From Bacilli bacterium (GTDB lineage Bacteria; Bacillota_I; Bacilli_A; RF39; UBA660): a DNA stretch of 20,381 nucleotides. Location: positions 1 through 20,381 of the forward strand of contig JAEDJT010000026.1 of the NCBI GenBank assembly GCA_016296185.1, in the 5' to 3' direction. A program made the position numbers and the translations under genes. The notes below the pieces were generated by a model. That model did no database searches. It was not told the DNA's origin and was given only the letters and a program-made list of their open reading frames with translations. Positions 15,146 through 20,381 of this stretch are shown here, piece by piece; positions within the stretch are counted from its first letter, which is position 1; each line of letters starts with the position of its first letter.

Positions 15146-17222
15146 TTTTAATCTCCTCTTCTATTTTATTTTCATCAACAGCACCTTTATTACCTTCTTT
15201 ATGAATTAAATCATAAACGATAATATCATTAGATACTTCTAATCTTTCTTCAGCATATTTCTTTAAATTTTCAATATAATTAACATCTAAATCAACAGTT
15301 CCATTATTACTATTTATAATTCTGTAATTACCAGAACTATTATTATAATAAATCTTATTAGTTATGAAATTACCATTAGGGAATATAACAACATTATTTT
15401 CTCCAATATCATAAATATCATGACCTAAAGCATATTTACTTTCAAATCCCATCATATTACCTATTGTAGGAAGAATATCATACATACCCATTACATTGTG
15501 ATTAACACCTTTTAATTTTTTATTAACTTCTTCATTCTTAGTCCAAATAATTAATGGAGTATTTGTATCTAAAGAATAACTAATACTATCATACTCAACA
15601 TATAATGGATCATCAGAATCTCTCATCTTACCAGTTGTAACATCATAATTATAATATCTATTAAATTCATCTTGTCCTAATTTAGCTTCATGGTCACCAT
15701 AGAAAACAAATACAGTATTGTTATAGTATTCACTTTCTTTAACATATTCAATAAATTCACCTAAAGCCATATCAGCATAATAAGCAGAAATTAAATAATT
15801 ACCAAATTTAGTATCATCTAAATAATCGTCAGTTTGAATTTTACCATCTTTATCCACATATGTATTTTTTAAATTTAATTTACCATATGTTTCATATAAT
15901 TCAGGATTATTTTCAGTAGCACCAAATGGTGAATGATTAGATAATTCCATTAAAGTTCCCATATATTTTTCATGTTCATCTTCAATTTTTTCTAACTTAG
16001 GTCTTAATTGTGTCCAGAATGCTTGATCACTTAATCCTAATCCACAACTATTTTCATCAGTAACATCAAAACTATCTTTGAAAAACATCTCTTGATATCC
16101 TAAATTAGGATGCATAACTGATCTATTCCACATTGAAGCACCATTACCATGACTACTAAATGTATAATAACCTTTTTCTGTTAATAATTTAGGAATACTA
16201 ATATATTCTCTATTAGCATAACTAACAAATACAGTACCACTATTAGCTGGCATTAAAGAAGTATTTAAAGTAAATTCAGAATCACTACTTGTACCAACAC
16301 TAATTTGTGGATAGAAATGATCAAAATACATACCTTCTTTTGTTAACATATTTAATGTTGGAGTAATTTCTTGATCATTAATCTTCATATCAACTAATAT
16401 ATTTTGTTGACTTTCTAAATGTACAAATATAACATTCATATCTTCTAAAATATTAGTATATTTATTATCTTTATGAATTTCAGTTGCTTCTTTTTTAGTA
16501 TAGAAATCTTTAAATCTCTTAGCAGCTTCATCATATCCAAATAATGAACTAATCTTTGGAGTTAAACTTTGTACTAAATCATTACCTTGATAAAGGATAA
16601 TACCAAATCTTTGTACTAAGTATTCTCTATTCCATTGTTTAACTAATCTACTTGCATCAGTACCAGTAATATTAACCAATGTAAAAGATAATACAACGAT
16701 ACCAACTAAGCCAGTTGAAACAAACATCTTTTTAGATTTTTCAACTTTACCAACAAAATTATAATATGTCCCTTTTTTTAAACCTTTATGTAAGAAATAA
16801 AATAATACAGGGAATATTACATAAATAAAATCTACCAATTTAAACTTCTCTGTTAATGAGTCAGCAACATCACCAACTAATCCTAATTCAGCTAGTAATG
16901 AAAAAGAAGCAAAAGATGTATAGAATGTATAATAAATTGAATTTACTACACACATAAACCCAATAATAAAAATCCAAATAAAGAAATAATTAAATTGTTT
17001 TTTAGGTTTAAAGAAATAACCAAAAGATCCAATTATAATTAAAAATGCTAAATCACAAATAAATGGTTTATAATCGAATGTATTACCAATAGTAAAATTA
17101 CGTAATAATACAGTCATAATTAAACCAAATACAATATATGTTAAAAATAATCTATTAGTAGATAAATATTTAGCTACATTTTTTCTAATTTTTTTAATAG
17201 ATTTAATGATTTTTTTCTTCAT
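15138..17222 (-). CDS. LTA-synthase-family phosphoglycerol transferase (sulfatase fold)
   Basis: A 694-residue membrane enzyme of the LtaS group, which transfers glycerol phosphate from phosphatidylglycerol to a growing lipoteichoic-acid-like chain outside the cell. Five membrane helices occupy about residues 25-184. The extracellular alkaline-phosphatase-like domain starts near 262. Metal and active-site residues can be matched to staphylococcal LtaS: E270 (VHLES), the nucleophile position in GTSSDSEF (310-317), H358, W365 and R367 (MWNR), H430 in NHSPF, and D510-H511 in YGDHE. The catalytic threonine appears replaced by S312 (T311 lies just before). The C-terminal tail (about 640-694) is acidic and extra. 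The ATG at 17222 follows AAGGG. It is first in a two-gene operon. An LTA primase or another phosphoglycerol transferase is possible instead. Confidence 0.88.
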   Translation of the reverse strand: MKKKIIKSIKKIRKNVAKYLSTNRLFLTYIVFGLIMTVLLRNFTIGNTFDYKPFICDLAFLIIIGSFGYFFKPKKQFNYFFIWIFIIGFMCVVNSIYYTFYTSFASFSLLAELGLVGDVADSLTEKFKLVDFIYVIFPVLFYFLHKGLKKGTYYNFVGKVEKSKKMFVSTGLVGIVVLSFTLVNITGTDASRLVKQWNREYLVQRFGIILYQGNDLVQSLTPKISSLFGYDEAAKRFKDFYTKKEATEIHKDNKYTNILEDMNVIFVHLESQQNILVDMKINDQEITPTLNMLTKEGMYFDHFYPQISVGTSSDSEFTLNTSLMPANSGTVFVSYANREYISIPKLLTEKGYYTFSSHGNGASMWNRSVMHPNLGYQEMFFKDSFDVTDENSCGLGLSDQAFWTQLRPKLEKIEDEHEKYMGTLMELSNHSPFGATENNPELYETYGKLNLKNTYVDKDGKIQTDDYLDDTKFGNYLISAYYADMALGEFIEYVKESEYYNNTVFVFYGDHEAKLGQDEFNRYYNYDVTTGKMRDSDDPLYVEYDSISYSLDTNTPLIIWTKNEEVNKKLKGVNHNVMGMYDILPTIGNMMGFESKYALGHDIYDIGENNVVIFPNGNFITNKIYYNNSSGNYRIINSNNGTVDLDVNYIENLKKYAEERLEVSNDIIVYDLIHKEGNKGAVDENKIEEEIKNG

Positions 17223-17248
17223 ATACTAACCCTTCTTCTACATTGTCT

Positions 17249-17277
17249 ATTATATCATTTTTTATAAGTAGTTACAA
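17249..17277 (-). promoter_or_regulatory. Promoter of the LtaS-like operon
   Basis: On the minus strand TTGTAA (17277-17272), a 17-nt spacer ending in TGA, and a perfect TATAAT (17254-17249) form a strong extended -10 sigma-A promoter. It lies 27 bases before the ATG. Confidence 0.75.
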
Positions 17278-17301
17278 TAAACAAAAAAGTTAAATTAATA
17301 C

Positions 17302-17330
17302 TTGCATTTTAAATAAATTAATGGTATTAT
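17302..17330 (+). promoter_or_regulatory. Promoter of the tRNA-Gly gene
   Basis: TTGCAT, a 17-nt spacer ending in TGG, and TATTAT (17325-17330) place a start of transcription a few bases before the mature tRNA 5' end at 17341. Confidence 0.7.
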
Positions 17331-17340
17331 CTATTTACAT

Positions 17341-17415
17341 GCAGGTGTAGTACAATGGTTAGTATACAACCTTGCCAAGGTCGAGATGGGAGTTCGATTC
17401 TCCTCACTTGCTCCA
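17341..17415 (+). tRNA. tRNA-Gly (GCC)
   Basis: A full cloverleaf can be drawn. The acceptor stem is GCAGGTG / CACTTGC with one G-T pair. The D stem is GTAC/GTAT, and the D loop carries GG. The anticodon loop is TTGCCAA with anticodon GCC at 17374-17376. There is a 4-nt variable loop, and the T arm has loop TTCGATT. The discriminator is T, and CCA is encoded (17413-17415). The anticodon stem CAACC/GGTCG has one A-C mismatch (17368 with 17382). A promoter lies directly upstream and an intrinsic terminator 40 bases downstream, so it is a single-gene unit. Confidence 0.92.
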
Positions 17416-17426
17416 TTGAGGAATCT

Positions 17427-17443
17427 GTTCGGAAAATCCGGAC
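17427..17443 (+). other. Small hairpin in the tRNA 3' trailer
   Basis: GTTCGGA / TCCGGAC pair as seven base pairs (one G-T) around an AAA loop, twelve bases after the CCA end and before the terminator. It has no T tract, so it is more likely a processing or stability element than a terminator. Its function is unknown. Confidence 0.45.
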
Positions 17444-17454
17444 TTAACATATAT

Positions 17455-17480
17455 AAATCATTCGAAAGAATGATTTTTTT
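17455..17480 (+). terminator. Intrinsic terminator of the tRNA-Gly unit
   Basis: A 9-bp perfect stem AAATCATTC / GAATGATTT has a GAAA tetraloop (17464-17467) and ends in seven T. Confidence 0.85.
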
Positions 17481-17490
17481 GTTGTATATA

Positions 17491-17524
17491 AATCATCCTA
17501 TCCTATAAAGAAAGGATGGTGATT
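17491..17524 (+). promoter_or_regulatory. Possible SD-sequestering hairpin
   Basis: AATCA, CC and ATCC (17491-17503) can pair with GGAT, GG and TGATT (17514-17524), 11 pairs with two bulged T and a 10-nt loop. The 3' arm contains the very strong AAAGGATGGTGAT ribosome-binding site of the short ORF that starts at 17527. This could be a translational control element. Confidence 0.4.
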
Positions 17525-17526
17525 AT

Positions 17527-17636
17527 ATGGTAAAAATATTTTTGATAACGAGCAAATGAAAGTAATATATAATACTAAAACTAAATCTTCTGATATAGAT
17601 TCTAACAAAGAAAAAGACGTTTACGAAATTTCGTAA
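17527..17636 (+). pseudogene. Short ORF interrupted by an apparent frameshift
   Basis: An ATG at 17527 has an almost perfect ribosome-binding site (AAAGGATGGTGAT), but its frame stops at 17557-17559 after ten codons. One extra A in the A5 run at 17532-17536 would join it to the frame that continues to TAA at 17634-17636, giving a polar 36-residue peptide rich in Lys, Asp, Ser and Asn. Alternatively a 26-residue peptide starts at ATG 17556. It ends inside a terminator hairpin, as a real small gene would. I recognise no family. It may be a decayed gene, a sequencing slip in a homopolymer, a programmed frameshift or a leader peptide. Only the strong SD and the placement of the terminator support it. 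Confidence 0.4.
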
Positions 17637-17649
17637 ATCGTCTTTTTTT
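17611..17649. terminator. Bidirectional terminator between the short ORF and the ABC operon
   Basis: A long stem (17611-17626 with 17631-17647, one bulged T at 17638) is closed by AATT. On the plus strand it is followed by a seven-T run; on the minus strand it ends in five T. The minus gene's TAA (17648-17650) directly abuts it. Confidence 0.75.
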
Positions 17650-18418
17650 AAAAAATATTTAAATAATATACTAAAATAATTAATAAAGGAATAAAAATAA
17701 TAAAAATTATTTTATTAATATTAATAATAAAAATATTAATTTTTGAAAATCCCAACAAATAATATAAGTTACTGTTAAAATTTTCATCAACTATAACATT
17801 AATAAAAGTAAAAACAAATAATATAATAAATAGACCAATCATAAAATTAATTAAAAAATTAAATATTCCTATTATCTTTGTATAATCATTATCATCAATT
17901 TTTTTCTCGTAAATAGCAACATCAACATTAAACTTTTCTTTTAATTGATCATAAGTAACATTTAATTTATCCCATCTTTCCAATTGTACAAAATAATAAA
18001 AATCATTACTATTTGATAATAAAAGATATAATTCATGATTATAAATAAAATTAAAATCATGAATTATAGAATAATTTAATTCAAAATCATTATAATAACA
18101 AATATTATAATCAACATTATTATCATACTCATTATAAACAAATTTAGAATTGTCAGACAATATAAACACTGACGTAAATGGATTATTACAATCCACATAA
18201 AAAGCTTTATCATAGCTCTTAATATTATCTAAAACTGATAAATCAATATCTTCATCACTAACAAAATAAATAAAAGAATTGCGATAAATATCATTCTCTT
18301 TGTTTGAAAACTCTCTTTTAGAAAATAATAGACAAACAGTAATTAAAGACAATAAAAGAAATATAAAACAATATTTTTTGGTACTTTTTTTTCTAAAAAA
18401 ACTTTTATAAATTAACAT
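17648..18418 (-). CDS. FtsX-like ABC permease, short form apparently lacking the last helix
   Basis: A 256-residue membrane protein. TM1 is at about 16-33, an extracellular domain of about 150 residues follows, TM2 is at about 184-209, and TM3 is at about 235-254. Between TM2 and TM3 is a coupling-helix region (LYYLLGFSKINIFIININKI) like the A-L-G-x-S/K segment of FtsX/MacB permeases. Normal members have a fourth helix; here the frame stops four residues after TM3 and runs straight into a terminator, so TM4 is missing rather than frameshifted nearby. It is third in an operon with an ATPase and a full four-helix permease, 14 bases after the latter, with AAGGAG upstream. The very high Asn, Ile, Phe and Tyr content reflects extreme AT richness. 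It may be a functional half-size partner or a truncated one. Confidence 0.65.
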   Translation of the reverse strand: MLIYKSFFRKKSTKKYCFIFLLLSLITVCLLFSKREFSNKENDIYRNSFIYFVSDEDIDLSVLDNIKSYDKAFYVDCNNPFTSVFILSDNSKFVYNEYDNNVDYNICYYNDFELNYSIIHDFNFIYNHELYLLLSNSNDFYYFVQLERWDKLNVTYDQLKEKFNVDVAIYEKKIDDNDYTKIIGIFNFLINFMIGLFIILFVFTFINVIVDENFNSNLYYLLGFSKINIFIININKIIFIIFIPLLIILVYYLNIF

Positions 18419-18432
18419 AATGTATAATCTCC

Positions 18433-19644
18433 TTATAAATTAAATAAAGAATAAATACTTCTATCTAAATATTTATCTAATAAAAATGTTTCAATTATAA
18501 CTATAAGTAAATATATAAGAATAAAGGATAATAAAATAAAAATAAATGGACAATTAAGAATATAACTATTATAAGTTAATTCAGCTAAAAGATTAAATGA
18601 CAAATAATTCAAAAATAAATAATAAACAACAAACGAAACAATAAAACTAATTATTAACATAAATAAATTTTCTAATAATTCAATAATAATAACTTTATTT
18701 TTTTCCCAACCTATTGATTGAAGTAATGCATAGTATTTAATAGAAGAATTCAACTTCTTACTAATAAAAGAATACAATAAACAAAAAAATATAATAAAAG
18801 ACACAATTATAATAAATAATGGAATAAAAAATAAATTATTCAAAAACTGATTATCAGTATAAAAGTATCTTTCAAAAGGGATATTATTTTCATTTAACTC
18901 ATTCAAAACAAAATCTGAATACTTATTGTCATCTATTCTAATAAAAAACTCATTATATTCAATAGGTGTTCTTGAAATCATATTTCCATCATCATCATAA
19001 CCTTCATTATACCCCATATATTTTGACACAATAGAATCATAAGTATCTATAGATGAATAACATACATTAGCTTCTTCCATATATTTATTCTTAAAAGTAC
19101 CAACAATATTCAAATTAATAAGTTCATTATATTTATCTTCATTTTGAGAAACAACCGTTATATTCTTAGAAATTATATCATTACTTCTATAGAACAAGTA
19201 AGAATAGATTTCTTTATCATACTCATATGGATAAAAATAATCAGAACAAACTATTTCATATTCTAAATTAACATTGTTTCCATTAACAATTTTAACATCA
19301 TCTAAACTTAATAAAGGTTTTAACAATATAACACCATCATTATTATCTTTATTGAATTCTTCCACCATTAATCTAGCTTGAAACAAGTATTTATTACTAT
19401 ATACATATTTTACATGTTCAATATTCTTAATAATATCAATTTTTTCATCATCAATTTGCACAATATAAGTTTTTCCAAAATCAGAATTTAAAATTTCTTT
19501 TTTATTAGAATAACTAAAATAAGCAACAGTAATAGAAGAAAACAAAATTAAAAATAAAAGAGACGAAATAATCATAAAAATAAAGTTTTTAACTTTAAAA
19601 AAACGTTTTTTAATAATAAAAAGATAATCAAAAAAAGAAATCAT
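18433..19644 (-). CDS. FtsX-like ABC transporter permease
   Basis: A 403-residue permease of the FtsX/MacB/LolC type. TM1 is at about 20-44, an extracellular domain at about 45-266, and TM2 at about 268-293. A cytoplasmic coupling region with YYALLQSIGWEKNKVIIIE (304-322) follows, then TM3 (about 322-346) and TM4 (about 364-387). The layout is complete. Transporters of this kind use the ATPase to drive mechanical work on envelope proteins, lipids or peptides rather than classic uptake; the cargo is unknown. Its ATG overlaps the ATPase stop as ATGA, so translation is coupled. The extracellular domain matches nothing I recognise. Antimicrobial-peptide resistance, lipoprotein handling or peptide export are all possible. 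Confidence 0.85.
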   Translation of the reverse strand: MISFFDYLFIIKKRFFKVKNFIFMIISSLLFLILFSSITVAYFSYSNKKEILNSDFGKTYIVQIDDEKIDIIKNIEHVKYVYSNKYLFQARLMVEEFNKDNNDGVILLKPLLSLDDVKIVNGNNVNLEYEIVCSDYFYPYEYDKEIYSYLFYRSNDIISKNITVVSQNEDKYNELINLNIVGTFKNKYMEEANVCYSSIDTYDSIVSKYMGYNEGYDDDGNMISRTPIEYNEFFIRIDDNKYSDFVLNELNENNIPFERYFYTDNQFLNNLFFIPLFIIIVSFIIFFCLLYSFISKKLNSSIKYYALLQSIGWEKNKVIIIELLENLFMLIISFIVSFVVYYLFLNYLSFNLLAELTYNSYILNCPFIFILLSFILIYLLIVIIETFLLDKYLDRSIYSLFNL

Positions 19645-20312
19645 TTTTCTAATTCTCCATTTTTTAGTTGAATAACAACATCTGCATATTTTTTTACTTC
19701 ATCACTATGAGAAACGACAATTACACATTTTCCTTCTTTACTCATTTTTTTTAAATATTCAAAAACAATTTTTTCATTTTTTTCATCTAAATTCCCAGTA
19801 GGCTCATCAGCCAGGATAATATTAGGATTATTAACCAAGGCTCTTGCTATACAAACTCTTTGTTGTTCACCACCAGATAATTCTCTCGGATAATGGTCAC
19901 ATCGATTTGTTAAATTAACTTTTTCTAATAAATCATATGCTAAAGCATTACGATCTTTTTTATCAATATCTTTATTTATTAACATAGGTAAAATTAAATT
20001 TTCTTTTGCAGTCATATTTTCATCTAAATAAAAATTTTGAAATATAAAACCTATTTCTTTCATTCTATAATATGATTTTTTATTATCATTTAAAGATTCA
20101 ACATCATTATTATTCAAAACATAAACTCCTGTATCATGTTGTTCCATTAATCCTAAAACCTTAATTAAAGTAGATTTACCACTACCAGAATGACCCATAA
20201 TTGCATAAAATTTACCATTACTAAATGAATAAGTAATATTATTTAAAGCTTTAATCTCAACACCATTTTTCATATAAGATTTACATACATTTTTTAACTT
20301 TAAAACACTCAT
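19641..20312 (-). CDS. ABC transporter ATP-binding protein (LolD/MacB/FtsE type)
   Basis: A complete 223-residue nucleotide-binding subunit. Walker A GHSGSGKST is at 40-48, Q-loop Q92 in FIFQNFYL, signature LSGGEQQR at 145-152, Walker B IILADEP at 165-171 with E170 catalytic, D-loop GNLD and H-loop H202 in VVSHSDE. ADEPTGNLD is typical of the branch that pairs with FtsX-like permeases (LolD, MacB, BceA, FtsE). It is the first gene of a three-gene operon with two such permeases. The ATG at 20312 follows GGTGG. No sensor kinase or response regulator, as found with BceAB systems, is seen in the window, but the upstream side is cut off by the window end. Confidence 0.93.
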   Translation of the reverse strand: MSVLKLKNVCKSYMKNGVEIKALNNITYSFSNGKFYAIMGHSGSGKSTLIKVLGLMEQHDTGVYVLNNNDVESLNDNKKSYYRMKEIGFIFQNFYLDENMTAKENLILPMLINKDIDKKDRNALAYDLLEKVNLTNRCDHYPRELSGGEQQRVCIARALVNNPNIILADEPTGNLDEKNEKIVFEYLKKMSKEGKCVIVVSHSDEVKKYADVVIQLKNGELEK

Positions 20313-20327
20313 AATACCACCAATTAT

Positions 20328-20356
20328 ATTATAGCACGTATAATAACCTTAGTAAA
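20328..20356 (-). promoter_or_regulatory. Promoter of the ABC transporter operon
   Basis: On the minus strand TTTACT (20356-20351), a 17-nt spacer ending in TGC, and a perfect TATAAT (20333-20328) form an extended -10 promoter 15 bases before the ATG at 20312, giving a very short leader. Confidence 0.65.
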
Positions 20357-20381
20357 TTGAACTGATTTTATTTTCAATTTA

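Noticed and set aside
1..20381. CRISPR array, insertion sequence, integrase or phage genes
   Set aside because: No spaced identical repeats, transposase or integrase motifs, or long terminal inverted repeats were found on reading both strands.

Overview
The window is very AT-rich and uses the standard bacterial code: TGA is a real stop at 3773-3775 and at 19641-19643. Start codons follow strong AGGAGG or AGGTGAT ribosome-binding sites. Genes for an undecaprenyl-phosphate sugar transferase, an LCP ligase, a glucosaminidase and an LTA-synthase-type enzyme show a peptidoglycan wall carrying polymers. This fits a low-GC Bacillota with a compact genome, possibly a gut Bacilli/Erysipelotrichia or RF39-type lineage. 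That placement is inference; no taxonomic marker is present.

Left block (1-7218, all minus strand): surface-polysaccharide genes. Going downstream, a TagO/WecA-type initiating transferase ends in its own terminator. A tightly packed run follows: GT2 glycosyltransferase, Wzy/O-antigen-ligase-like membrane protein, GT4, GT2, GT4. It ends in a clear intrinsic terminator at 673-700. Beyond that, a polysaccharide/teichoic-acid ABC exporter ATPase starts from its own promoter and runs off the window edge.

Centre (7313-11091, minus): a two-gene operon. A secreted SH3b-glucosaminidase ends in a dockerin; the next gene encodes a membrane protein whose outer end is a cohesin-like domain. This looks like a private cohesin-dockerin tether holding a wall hydrolase at the membrane. 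The membrane protein has a long acidic cytoplasmic tail ending in an AT-hook-like motif. Divergent from it (11251-14437, plus) are an LCP ligase with unusual extra domains (a binding-protein-like segment and two PASTA-like repeats) and a cytosolic calcineurin-like phosphoesterase.

Right part: a convergent minus operon (14444-17222) encodes an LTA-synthase-family enzyme and a small membrane-anchored protein of unknown function. Next come a plus-strand tRNA-Gly(GCC) and a tiny, apparently frameshifted ORF. The last unit (17648-20312, minus) is a LolD/MacB-type ABC ATPase with two FtsX-like permeases, the second apparently lacking its last membrane helix.

Inferred joint logic: TagO loads a sugar phosphate on undecaprenyl phosphate, the glycosyltransferases extend it, the ABC system and/or the Wzy-like protein export or polymerise it, and the LCP enzyme attaches it to peptidoglycan. 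The tethered glucosaminidase opens the wall, and the LtaS-like enzyme makes a glycerol-phosphate-type polymer. All of this rests on reading motifs by eye; no database search was run.
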